From Membranipora membranacea (lineage: Eukaryota; Bryozoa; Gymnolaemata; Cheilostomatida; Membraniporidae): 60,000 bases of DNA. Positions 25,137 through 36,779 of the stretch are shown in pieces. A program made the position numbers and the translations under genes. The notes under the pieces are model-generated. The model was not told the DNA's origin and searched no databases. It saw only the letters and a program-made list of their open reading frames with translations. The first letter of the stretch is position 1. Every line of letters begins with the position of its first letter. The stretch spans positions 12,526,001 to 12,586,000 of the forward strand of contig OU612072.1 of assembly GCA_914767715.1 (NCBI GenBank), in the 5' to 3' direction.

Positions 25137-26484
25137 TAGTCCTAAACGAAATATATAAACAAGCATCATACTAGTAATATTGACCTGCTGTCATGCATTC
25201 TATAGCCTGGAGCTGCAGAATACTGAGAGTTGAGTTTAGATAACTCCGGTTCTATTTGATCATCGATGTCGGTAGACATTTTGAGAGCTGGTGGAAAATA
25301 ACACAGTCAGTTAGATAGATAGAGTATATAGATAGATGGTTAGAATTCCTTCTTTACAAAAGTTTGTAACATTTAACATCAATTATAACTTTGGTGAGTA
25401 ATGGGAAAGGAGACAAAGGGAATCATTTTGGGAACCTAATGTGCCTAACCTTGCTGATAGCAAGATTTGAAGGCATAAGTCTGGACGAAAGGTCATGCTG
25501 ACAACACTCCCACAAGGCAACTCTAAACTGGAACTCCCAGGGGAATCTGGTCAATCAAAAAAAACCTCATCACAAACCAGATTTCTTCGGGAATTCCAGT
25601 AACTTGTATTGTGGGGTAAGCATAACATGCCCTACCACAATTGCATCAGTAAAGAAGAGGATTTCTATCATGCAAGACAGATTGGCATTCCTTTTTGGGA
25701 TCACTACAAGCACAACTATTGGCTTTTAACAAACAGATACTTCGCCAATGACTCTACTTCTGCTATTTTAAACATGAATTTATAACAATTGTGTCAAAGA
25801 CTCAGCAAATTGTAATTTTACTAGTCACAAGACAGGACTAAATCCCAAATAGAATAATGTACTTACCACTGGCCGATCTACTGGACCCAGCGCTGTTGGG
25901 AGTGTACTAATTTGACGCCGAGCTCACCGGGTAGTCCCTAACCCCTGAGTATGCGGACAGCGTACCAGGAGTGTAGCTAGGAGCGTACGCACTGTTGACT
26001 GTTCCTGTAGAGGGGTTATATCATGGTAGCGACAGGGTCGTAGAAGGAGTGTCAGGGGTGGTGGGAGTACTACTGCTGGTTGATGTGAGATGACGTGTTG
26101 GAGATGTGGACGCCTGAGATGGGCTGTATCTGAAAAGATAAACCCTTCTTGGATAAAGCCAAGCTGATTGTTCAGATGCTCGAAGTAAAATTAAAGTTAA
26201 TAGTAGACTATGCGGTTGTTTGACACAAAATGTATTGTAACTTTTTTGCACAAGGAATCTGTATAGTACAGTAATATAATAGTAAAAACGTATAGTAGCA
26301 GTATACTACTGAAGTACAGTAGTAATGTTGATTACTGAAGACTCTGAGCTTGCTTGGCAGATGTGACACCGTTTTAAAATACCTACATTGAAAACCAGCA
26401 ATCAGATGGTGTATTTATTTTGTGCAATAATAATCCATAATTCTGACATCACTCACCCATACAGCCTCTGTCTCAGCCTCTCTG

Positions 26485-26880
26485 CCCGATGATGACGAAG
26501 TTCCTGTAGTAGACGATGATGAGGGATGAAACTTCAGAGGAGGCACATGATTCCATCACGGAGATGCCTGCAGTTCGAGGAGAGAAGGTGATCTTCCCCA
26601 GACTTCCACCAGAACTACTGCCACTGGATTTCGAGTACCCACCAGGAAACCCGGATGAGATGATTACAGACTCTCAGACTGAACTCAGTGTTCAGTCTTC
26701 TAGTGAGATTGACATCACTGGTGTTAGTTCTGACCTGGCTATGGAGGAGTAGGAGCGATAGAGCAAAGAGGTTTTTGTTGTTCGGTGGCGAAGGGTGGAA
26801 TTGGGAACGCCCCCGCTGCCGAAAACAGATAACTCACCAATAACCCCAACGGCCCTTTTCAGGGCCACCAGATACTCGAA
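26485..26880 (+). other. Foreign insert: acidic open frame followed by histone-type 3' end
   Basis: At about 26484 the match to the large gene ends inside an exon and unrelated DNA begins. An acidic frame (PDDDEVPVVDDDE, then after an apparent frame change DETSEEAHDSITEM to a stop at 26750-26752) is followed by about 100 bases and a histone-type stem-loop. I do not recognise the frame. It may be the 3' end of a processed transcript or of a retroelement. Confidence 0.4.
26851..26866 (+). promoter_or_regulatory. Histone-mRNA-type 3' stem-loop
   Basis: GGCCCT-TTTC-AGGGCC forms a perfect 6-bp stem with a 4-nt loop. It has CCAAC before and ACCA after, as in the animal replication-dependent histone consensus recognised by stem-loop binding protein. 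A purine-rich CGAAGAG follows, in the place of the U7 target. No histone reading frame lies upstream within the foreign insert. Confidence 0.7.
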
Positions 26881-28562
26881 GAGTTGTTCATTTTAGGTAA
26901 CACATAAAAAATATACAGGGTACATACTTGCACTGGAAGAAATCACTGTTTCAAGGCCACGATTATCTGATAAAACCAGCAATCTCATTCCAATGATTTC
27001 CCTCATTGATTTTTCTTGTTTATGCTGGTTTGACCTAAAAGAGAATAAATCAAACTTCAAGCACTGTCAGGTTCTTGGTTTTCGACACAATCATTCAATG
27101 AGTTCCATTTGTAAAATAAATTTAGAGAGCCTACAATTTATGTATAGAAAATTACACTGCAGTAAATGCATGGAGACTAGGCTAATCTATGATCAGATCA
27201 TCAATAACATAGCAAGCTATATTTAACTCAATAACAACACGTCTGGACCTGCAGACTAAACTGGGCAGTTTGTTGCAACAAGGAGTTACTTCTTGGTGGT
27301 CACAACAGGGAGTTACTCCTTTCTTGGTTGTGTAGCCTAATAAATGATAACAAGATAATCTTACCTGTCGTGTCACTATCTTACTTGACGGAACTAAGCA
27401 GCTTGCAACTCACTCTCTTCTAGGCACAATACCTCATCCCATTATTGACAGGGAAAACATCACATTGCTGTGCTGTTGCTTTTATCAAGGAGGAATAGAA
27501 AAGTTGCGCCTTGGAGCTCACTTGCAGTGCCAAGTCGGTCCTTCCACATTGTCAACCTGTCACTCTCAGATTTATCATTAATGTAATAATACGCTAATAG
27601 AATGAATAACCACTACGGGGTTTAATGTAACGCCCCAACATTACATAAGCAAATAGCCTGAGGTTTTGTATTATCTCTTGTCTTAAACACTACGCAATAA
27701 AATATTTATATTTAAGGTCCTATTTGTCCATATTCGAGGTAGAATATGATTGATGTTGATAGATGCATGAATAATCTATTAATTTGTGATAATATGTGGC
27801 ACATTTCAAACAATTATCAATCCAAATGGGATACTTAATTTTGTTTATATCTCTGTATTACAACGCAGTGTCTGTGTTTTTATTGGATGACAGAAATTAT
27901 TGGTGTTAGTCAGCATAAAGTAAAGCTTAGTTTTATAGACGCGTTATGTCTGTGTATACCTAGTAGTAGAGTTTAACTGTGCATATCCAACCGATACTAC
28001 ATCCAGTGCCAGTGGTTTTTTTACATATTGTTTCACAATCTACACCTACTTCTCACACACCTCCTTCCTCTCATGAGGGTGGCTCATTACCAACTTCCGA
28101 AAGCACACGGGTTGTCAGGGGTAATGCTGGCCAGGGGGTCACAGATACTTAGGTGTCAGTAGATTCTAATCTAGGGGTTAGGCAAACAAATAGTGATCCC
28201 GCTGTGGTAGTTTCTAATTCGGAGCTGTCTTTACCTGCAAATAAAGATAAAACTAGGGATGCACCAGTCGCGTCAAATTCTAATGTAGTGGTGTCATCAG
28301 TTGATAAAGGTCCTATTAGTTCACCTATGTATACACCTAGTGTAGGTAGGTATGGAGTAATCAGTGCTGCCCACTGCTGGTAAAAAGCGTTATCTCATAT
28401 TTTGATAATTTCAACTCAGTTAAACTAATCCCTCATTTGAATGAAAACTAATTATCCAACAACATTCTTCTTTTGGAAATTAAATAAAGGATTAGTGAAA
28501 TGACATAATGAGATAATGTAAACTAATTTATAATTGTTTACTCTTAAGGAAATTTAATCTAA
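26881..28562. other. Unassigned stretch
   Basis: No exon with convincing splice sites or protein similarity was found. A frame at 28029-28383 (plus strand, one internal stop at 28149-28151) is Ser/Val-rich and could be the tail of a decayed retroelement protein. The evidence is weak. Confidence 0.35.
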
Positions 28563-29310
28563 AGCCTGGTCCAGAATTGCAGCAAATTCGCACAATTTCG
28601 GGAGTTGTGCGACCACTGCAATTGCAGACCACAAAATCGCAGTATCGCAGGAGTCGTGCCACCTCTGTGTGTGGCCGCGATTCCTGTCGCAGAAGTTCAG
28701 CAGTGTCAGAATTCTGCGACGCCCCCACTGCGATGGTAGCCTGAGATTTTATTGTGGACCATGGTCGTGCGATTTCATTGGTTCTGCAACAGCTTGACCT
28801 TTATACTTTCCAGCCCACAATGCATTTTCTCTTGTAAATATGCCAATACAGGAGCCAGGAGTTAAAGTCTTCAACTCCTTGACAGGAGCGACCCATGGCA
28901 TTTATCAGTAATGAAGTAGTTAGTAGTGTGAACACCAAAGTTCCTCACATTCCCCACTCACTCCAGCCTTCTCTAGGGGCAAGAAAGCAGCATGTCTTCA
29001 TACATAGTTCATTGCGCTTTGATGGATATAATAAAAGAATACAGAATCTTATATGACAAGAGTGAGTGAGTGAATGAGACTGTGAGTGAGTGGCCAGCTA
29101 AGAAATTTTGGTCAATGTTTGGACAATATCTTACAACTTGTGCAATTGTGAACTATGGCTGTAACCTGCTGCAACCTTCTGCAACTCTACAATATGGCAG
29201 CGGTCTGCAAATGTGAACCATTGATTTTTAAAACAATGCAACAACACTGCAACAACACAGCAACTCACTGCAACCGTCTTACCACCAACTCTGCAATTCT
29301 AGACCAGCCT
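28563..29310. mobile_element. Inverted-repeat element with TAA target duplication (748 bp)
   Basis: The ends AGCCTGGTCCAGAATTGCAG and CTGCAATTCTAGACCAGCCT are inverted repeats with few mismatches. TAA flanks both sides (28560-28562, 29311-29313), as for PIF/Harbinger. The interior is rich in CTGCAA/TTGCAG words. Block D begins immediately at its right edge. No transposase is seen. Confidence 0.72.
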
Positions 29311-29754
29311 TAAAGTGTTCAGAAATTGGGCTGATATGTTCTCGATTGACTATCACTCATTTGTCGTTCATTTTGTGTCAAAATATATCTTCAGTATCTG
29401 TTTGCAATGGAATCCACCTTTATGTATAAAGGTTTTTGAGGTGGTGTATTAATTAAATATCAAGAGTCAGGTGGAAGAATCCTTGGTAGACTTAAGTGTA
29501 ACAGAATGCCAGACAATTTTGATTTTTTGGTGAGCATTTTGGCAGAATTCTATCAAATATTAAGAGGCACGTATAATAAAGGGTACTTGCTTTAAATAAC
29601 CACTGCTCTAAAACACAATCACAACAACTACATTGTCAGCTATAATAGCACAATAATGTACCAATATTTCATTCTGATGGCAGAATATCTACATTTGATG
29701 GTCAGGATTATCAAAGAGTTTATTTCATCAGTATCACACATATTTAGACAAGGC

Positions 29755-29993
29755 AGGCAGGGTGGCGTAGTGAGCATCTCAATCTGAGAGTTGCAGGTTC
29801 GAATCCGGGTCACTACCCATGCTGCTGAAGGAGGTTAGCTCTCTGGACATTAGCCTAGCTTGCCCACTCCTACCTTGTACAGGAGTGCGCTAAATTGAAT
29901 ATGTATATGTATCTATCTTATATTCATGTAAAGATTGCTGGAGAGCAGCTAAATAAAAGAGTGAATTACATTTACATTTTTTACATTTTTTAC
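29755..29993 (+). repeat. tRNA-derived SINE in the 3' flank of copy D
   Basis: The tRNA-like head has GTGGCGTAGTGAGC (A box) and GGTTCGAATCC (B box). A body and a tail of ACATTT repeats follow. Block B lacks the insertion at the matching place (about 13515), which gives an empty site. It lies between the copy D stop and its likely polyadenylation signal at 29719-29724, so it may be carried in the 3' UTR. Confidence 0.75.
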
Positions 29994-30041
29994 TTTCACA
30001 TAAACATGTACATGCATAAACATCTGTATTTCAATGCATTT

Positions 30042-31795
30042 TTAGCCGAATAAATCATTTGGGACACAACAGAGGTTATCACCACAATGATCTCCACCAA
30101 AACCAGGTGTCTCATGAGAGAAACACTTAGGTCTGCAGTATCCAGATATTCCACATGGTCCACCTATACAAGAGAAAATGAAACAGCTGAATTGTTGAAG
30201 TAACCGCAGCGAATATGTGAAGGGCGATCCTTCTTTACGTTATCTGGTCTGACGTAGTCATTTTGGTGAATGATTTTCATTAGTACAAGGGATTAACCCC
30301 TAATGGACATTAAACATGAATGAACTCTATATTCAATCGTCGCTGGACATACAATCAAAGAGAAAATAAATGTTAGCTAGTGCTAGTTTGGGAATGACCT
30401 TAAGATAGCTATCACTAAATTTTGTCTTATTGAACTGGAAGTATTGATATTCAATATATGTAATATACCTTTAAATTTAGCTTTTTAAAGTCTCTGCAAA
30501 ATATGGCGAGCGTGTCCTATGGTGGCAATTATTTTATATCCTCTAGTGTTTGTTCAAACTTGTTTACTCAAAGGAGTTGGAAATATCCCAAATTCTATAA
30601 TTGTTTTAATCGTCACTTGGCATTAATCAATGAGTCTTTATGAGGCAAAACTTACTAGTTCTGTAGCCAGAAACTGAAGCCACAGCTGCAAGGAGGATGG
30701 CGGCCACAATAATGTACCTGCAACATATAAGTTCATAAATTGTACTGTGATATATTGATTGATTGGTTTTTTTTGTCTCGCACTTACAAGTATGTTGATA
30801 ATTTTGTTGTTTAATACACTGTTGTTCACATGAAAAAAAGGAGTACATAAGAAAACCTATCATCTCATTGTGGATTTGGTTTACAGAATATTATTGAGGG
30901 ATTAAATCAAAGCTGTTTTTCCCCCAAGAAGACCTGTATTTGATTGTACTGTTTCTTCCCCAAGGAAGCTTGGGTTAAAAGTCATTTTTAAAAAGTAGGT
31001 TGATCAAAATAGGGGCCATCATGCGGCTATGGGTTTAATCACCCAATTAGTGTCAAATAAATTATATAGTGTTACATAAGAAGCATAACAATAATGTTCT
31101 GACTGTGTTGAACATATAGCAAGCTATCAATCTGTATCAGCTTCCTCTCTGATTTTTTTGAACAATGAAATGGAAGCTCATAATGAGGTGTTCGGAAACT
31201 GATAACTCCATTCAGTATTAAAATCACAATAAAATATGAACAGGTAAGTGGGCCTTCTGCAAGGTATGCACCATGAATATAAACCAACAAGTAAACCAAC
31301 CACTACCAAATTGTTTTTTTTCATTTATTTTTCAATCCAGTAAATAATAATGAAGGAGATGGCAATTCCGAATTAAACTTTTCACCTCATGATCACTAAC
31401 CGAAGGTATCCTTGTCGGAGAAGAGGGTATTTCACAATCATCAAAGCATTACACTACATCAACAACAAAATCTAAAGGGTGGCTCAATTTAAGAATGGAA
31501 GCGAACCATGATCCAGAAATTAGGGACTAAATTTGTTCTAACTGGTCACGGCCTCATCTTAACTCAAATGAGGAAAAAACAAATCAACCGTTGATCATGT
31601 AAAAACCAAAAATCGACTTTAAAATTTAATATCAAACCAACCTCCCTGCCTCATGAGAAACTGAGGTTATTTTTGACGCAGAACCATTAGTTGCAAGTTA
31701 TACTACGTTGCAAATCAGTCCTCATCTGATACCTTACACAGTAGATTGCAAAGTTCCAGCTAACAGTTTGACGATACTCACTTTGTAAACTGCAT
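30042..31795 (-). CDS. Defensin-like secreted six-cysteine peptide, copy D (3 exons)
   Basis: Exons are 31782-31795 (14 nt), 30656-30717 (62 nt) and 30042-30163 (122 nt). Splice sites and phases match those of copy B, and they join to 65 residues. The signal peptide starts MQFTKYIIVAAILLAAVAS. The mature domain has GPCGISGYCRPKC, a 12-residue loop (FSHETPGFGGDH) and CGDNLCCVPNDLFG. The net charge is about -1, so this is the least acidic copy. Introns keep the lengths and order of copy B. A SINE sits in the 3' flank. Confidence 0.85.
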
Positions 31796-31850
31796 GATGA
31801 TTGGGTTTGCTTCCTTCGAACAGAATGTACTTGAATGATTCCAGTAGCGC

Positions 31851-31858
31851 TATTTATA
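31851..31858 (-). promoter_or_regulatory. TATA box of copy D
   Basis: TATAAATA on the minus strand is 56 bases upstream of the ATG. The promoter is almost the same as in copies B and C. Confidence 0.65.
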
Positions 31859-34715
31859 CCCTACAGCTGATATCCTTTACTATTAGGTTATGACGTTTTT
31901 TTGGCGTGGGTACCCAAAAGCAAATGTGACACACAATTATGATCAGTGTCTGATTCACTGTATGGTCTCTTCAATCCTGGTTTTGCAATGCTATGATTGC
32001 TGAGGGGAATCGGCAGTTTTCCCAAAATAAACTACTGATCTATAAATAAATTAGCGTATCAGTTACCGATATTCTCGCTTGTTTTTTGTATTGGTTAGGT
32101 CGATATACATGAATATATATGACAATATCCTGAAAGATTGTTTATTTACTTTTATTGGATTGTGACACATGTATAGATTAGTGTGAACATATGACATCTT
32201 CTGTGGTGAAAAACAACCATCAGTTTAAAATAAAATTTGACAAAAACAAATTGCAAAAGCTGATGCTAACTAGTGTAATCAAGCAGCGGTGGTTAAAAAC
32301 AAATTGCATAAGTGCCTTATCATCGGTTGTATACAAGCAGTTTTAGGAAAAAACTCATATCAAAAACAGGTGATTTGTAGCCTCGCTGGTTGCATAGTAT
32401 TATGACCATCTTCACTATACACATTATATCATTTTGAGCAACAAGGATTCCAGCAACTTATGCTTGGAACTGCTCAAGACACGAAATGAACTCAAATGCA
32501 TTGTAATCAAATCTTTTCTGATTTACCAAAGGCTGAGAATCATGTATGGATTGCACAGTGAATAGAAAACCATTGACTCAAGTCATATGAGAAGGAGTGA
32601 AAGTGGTTGCAGTCCAAAAACTACTGGATCACTTTTCGTTCACTGAGGTATACTCCAACCTGCCCACTATCTGGAAGCAATTTGGCCTCACCCTCATCCT
32701 TGTTTATCTGTTTATTATTAGTTAACTATAATTTGATATTGAATTCAACGATCAGATGTTGGTCGCATTTACATAGGGCTACGTGTCACTGCCAATTTAA
32801 ATAGATCTCCCTTACAGAATGTATTGGTCTTTCCTAGGGTGTGATACTCTTTCTTATTTAATGCAATTGCAAGGCCATTTCTCAAAGTCCATGGTTGACT
32901 TAGTCGACCTGCCTACAAACTGAGAGCAAATGGGAACAGAAATATCTTGCCATCATTCCTTCGGGATGTGGCGTGTGATAAGACATCTGATTTTTGTTAG
33001 ATGGTTGCAATTGACCTCTTTTATTTGTAGCCAAATTTTACATTTATCGATGCGCCGCGATACCAACTATTTGCAATATCCCTCCGCCTCCACAGAGGGA
33101 ACATACTTGTTCCAATCATTCATTATGTATTGGCTACCCTTGCCAGGGGGCTGTCAGGCGGAAGGCAAAAGTCTGGGGGGCTCAGACTATATACTGGCTG
33201 GTCTTGGGTAGTATAAGAAAAACAGGGAGCCGCAAGATTGTACAAAACATTCACCTTTATTTCACCTGAAGCCTTCGCTATGCCACATTGATAGGGTCTA
33301 AACACACATAAAGTCTGTAATCCAGCTCTGGCATCATCGCAGATGACACACCACTCAAGAACCAATCGATCCATCAAGCCTAATCCAATTGTATTACATG
33401 CAACTGATTAATAGGCATGATCTTGTTACTTCAAATCTAAGATATTGCAACACAATGCTGTACAGATATGGTATACTCTAGACTGGGTCTGTTTTGGCAA
33501 GTCTTTGGGTTAAGTGTTCAGATGGCTGCAGTGTGTGTTTGTGTCATAACAATATCAGATATACATGCACCTGCAGCCATATGAGTACTTTCTTTCTACT
33601 TGGTCTTTTATGACCAGCCAATTTAACGGACGTCCCCTTATGTGCAGGTGGCCTGTGTGGGATAGTGACCCTATACCCTCGCCCACCGTTGCCAGCTACA
33701 CTGTTTTCGAAGAGGCAGAAGGGAACTTTATACTTAGATAACCGTATAATCTTATATGCTGGTACATCTTGTATCCGGCGTCAGCCCTTACTGAGCAAGC
33801 TGTTAACCTCCATTGAGGCAAGGCATTGAACCCTTTTAGGATTTAAAAAATGCTGCCCAAACACTACAGATTTTGTTCGCGACGCACAAGGACTTATTTG
33901 TAAGAGTTATCCTCCCAAATAGCAATGTAGTCCTTGCCATTCATTGTCAGGATTTACAAAGCAGTAGTGATACAGGATAACAATACCAACTTCAAACAAT
34001 GGCAACTCGAATTGTATAACTGGTGATATTTATATATTCATTAGGAACCAACGCAAGCTAAGATTGCACAGCAGTAAAGTCGAGATGACAAGATCTGTTT
34101 TGCCTCAGAATTGCAATTATTGAGACCGAGTGTAAAATTTGGACGTTCTTTTTTGGTTTGAATTTTCCCAACAAAGTGATCATTTTGTCATGTTATTCTA
34201 TTTATTCAGACAAAATCTGCAACTCGAATTGTATAACCGGTGATATTTATAGATTCATTAGGAATACAACAACACATTTTGAGATTTAAACATGGAGTTT
34301 ATTACATGAAAGCTGAGATTGTAAATAGGCATGATGGATTGAAGTGAGGAGTTAAATCAGAGCTGACAGAATGTTTTCATAATCAAGTGGTCATTGATTC
34401 AGAAAATAATCTGGGAAATTCATACTAACACAAGCCCATAGAAAATATACCTAGTACTGGTGGTCATCAAAGTATACACGACAGCCTAATAAGTAAGCAT
34501 TTGAGAAACTATTATGCAAAGATTGTACGACATTTACATGAATGCTGAAATTACAATTAGGCATGATGGATTAAAATAAGGCTTTACTTCGACTGTCAGA
34601 AAATGTCTTATCAATGATCACAGTGGAAATCAGGTTAAAACTATTATATTGAAGTTGAAAATTAATTTAAGCGTAAATTAAATATTGAATGTCTGGTTGT
34701 GTTTCTCTTGAGCAA
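31859..34715. other. Spacer of block D and unique flank
   Basis: Repeat-derived spacer runs to about 33858, followed by unique AT-rich DNA. Within the unique part, two related stretches (about 34000-34030 and 34220-34260, each containing AACTCGAATTGTATAAC) show a small local duplication. No gene is supported. Confidence 0.5.
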
Positions 34716-35606
34716 TCAAAATGTACAGTTTTTGTTTCCAAGCAAATGGCTTGGCATCCGTTTGCGTCGCACACTACCAACAACACTATCAAGTTGTCTC
34801 CCTCTCAATTTAACTTTATCCACTGTCTCGTGTAAATACGCCGTGCAGGATGGTAACCGATAAGATGGAGGATGGCATACTCCTTCGTCCTCTGAAGACA
34901 TAAGGTCTGAATGTAGCTGTAGGTTTTCGATGTCGTCCATGCTCAAACCCAGGCCTTTCTTGATCCTTGTAATCCTATTCCGTAATTTCTAAAATTCAGA
35001 GCAGAGAAGATTAACATATTTAATAAATTGCTAAAGTTCTAGGAGCGGATGGATGGGAAAGTTGACATTGTATTATAAATTCTTTGTAAGAACCTTGGAA
35101 TCATAATAACTACAACTATAACTATAATAGCTATAACGTGAGAGGGATCCCAGATTTGAAGTTCACAGAAACAGAGCTCTGTTTCTGTTTTAAAGTCAAA
35201 AACTTTTAGCCTCATTCAGAAATCTACTTGACTAAGCAGTTGCCAACAAGTTTCTGCAGCAGCTGTCCTAAGAAATAATCCCTGATCACAATTAGCCGTC
35301 AGCGATCAATACAGTCTAAAAATTCCTATCTAGTGATATGACAAATTGGCTACATCATTTCGCTTTTGATTGATAAGAATCAAATATTTGTACATAATAA
35401 AACCACCTACATTTTTCTTTTTTGTTGACTTAGATCGGCTATCCTTTTTTTTGTCTGTATCTTTAATTATGTGCCTTTCTGCATCGTATTTCCATCTAGT
35501 CATCAGCATAATATCCCTGTTCTGTATCCTTTCTATCGGAATTGGCAGCTGACGAATACTGCCGGCATACTCGAGAGCCACTTCCTGGTTTGCAGTGTGT
35601 TCGTAT
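34716..35606 (-). CDS. Unrecognised protein, last two exons
   Basis: Exon 35411-35606 (196 nt, CTCTAG acceptor, GTAGGT donor) is followed by the terminal exon 34716-34988 (273 nt, TTTTAG acceptor, stop TGA). The phases agree and give about 155 codons. The first exon reads IRQLPIPIERIQNRDIMLMT and ends in a Lys-rich run (KKKDSRSKSTKKK). The second reads LRNRITRIKKGLGLSMDDIE, then SSEDEG, then a tail with HPPSYR and RRKRMPSH. The arrangement basic helix, SSEDEG, Pro-Pro-aromatic resembles tails of uncharacterised animal proteins that may derive from transposons, but I cannot name the family. Exons further 5' were not found with confidence; a 40-nt candidate is at 39281-39320. Confidence 0.55.
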
Positions 35607-36779
35607 CTAGAGAAAGATAGTGAACAGTGAGCACAAGCGATAATATGTCAGCAGCAATGCTTGCATTCCAATTTTTTCCGAAAATATAAGTAGCTTAGAT
35701 GAGATTATCAATCTGTTTTGATTAATAGTATATAGAAATATATATACATTTTGTTCTATAAATTATAGTCCAGTTGAATAGCACCAAATTAGCAGGGAAA
35801 AATATTGATGCTGATAAAAAAAAAGAGTTTTTATTAATGGTTGCGAGTTGCATCATAATTGAACATCATCATCAAAATCATACATGGAATAAACCTTTAA
35901 ATTAACCAAAGAAACTGCTCCAGGTCATAAGCTTCGAAATGAGCCTGAGAACAGCTCAATTAAGAAATTAGGACTGAAGTTATGACTTATCAAAGTGAGG
36001 CCTTGCTGACGCTGGCTCGCGAGCCTTGCATAGGTTGGTATGATGTCAAAAGCCATAAAAAAGCTGTAAACTCATGCTATTTCTTCAAGATTTCAGCAAA
36101 AAGACCAAGACAGAACACGACCTATACAGGATATTGTCATTGTGCAGCTATTCAAGTACCCATAGTCACACATATGGGTGACCTTGGCAAAAATAGTGCA
36201 GTGTCATCTAACATAGATATTTGAAGCTCAAATGGCGTAGATCATTGTATCCTGACGTTGATAAAAGTCACAAGAATAGATATTTTTATGACATTTTGTG
36301 TAATCATTTTCAATTGGTTTGATCAGCCCTTGAATTTTAATTTGATTAGATAATAAAATATAATAAAAAATGACTGCTTTTTCCATGACACTTCGTCCCT
36401 GACACTGTATTTCATTGCATTTGATAGAGTTCACACATATTTGGACAAAATATCATTTTAATTTATATTGCTTGTAATAGGAATTACTATTTTTGGATTC
36501 ACATCTCTTACGAAATATGAGGCAAAATTTTGGTTAACCAAATAAGGTTAGCAAATGCAGTTTTACAGCGGTGATCAAGGGAAGTCACTCTGAAAAATAT
36601 AAAATAACATACATATAATAGATACAATATAATCATTCATAGTCATAAAGAATATTCTCATGAAATATACCAATAACTATATATTGTATTATTTTTTGTT
36701 TACATAACAGTTTTGACACATATAAAGCATTCAACGAAGTACTTTATGCACACAAATCAACACCAGACAAGTTTCACAT

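Larger units (their letters stand above)
18632..26484. repeat. Duplicated block C
   Basis: It starts abruptly inside intron 2 of a peptide gene (matching 13871 onward), so exon 3 was lost at the junction. It runs through spacer repeats to the terminal exon copy and then, matching 42.6-46.03 kb, through the 3' introns and exons of the large gene. It stops in an exon at about 26484. Confidence 0.75.
22775..26484 (-). pseudogene. Truncated 3' copy of the large Ser-rich gene
   Basis: Four exon copies are present: 26457-26484 (cut off), 25867-26129 (263 nt), 25185-25287 (103 nt) and 22775-22952 (178 nt). All keep the lengths and splice sites of the exons at 46008, 45366, 44738 and 42595. The 263-nt exon has two premature stops. 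A TGA at 26021-26023 replaces an Arg codon, and a TAG at 25907-25909 replaces a Tyr codon. No promoter or 5' exons are present. A hAT-like element (24041-24658) lies in its last intron. Confidence 0.88.
29315..33858. repeat. Duplicated block D
   Basis: It matches block B from 13080 onward, including the peptide gene. Its spacer is most like block C: the frames at 32930-33211 and 21164-21445 are nearly identical. It ends at about 33858, inside a segment that continues in blocks B and C. Confidence 0.8.
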
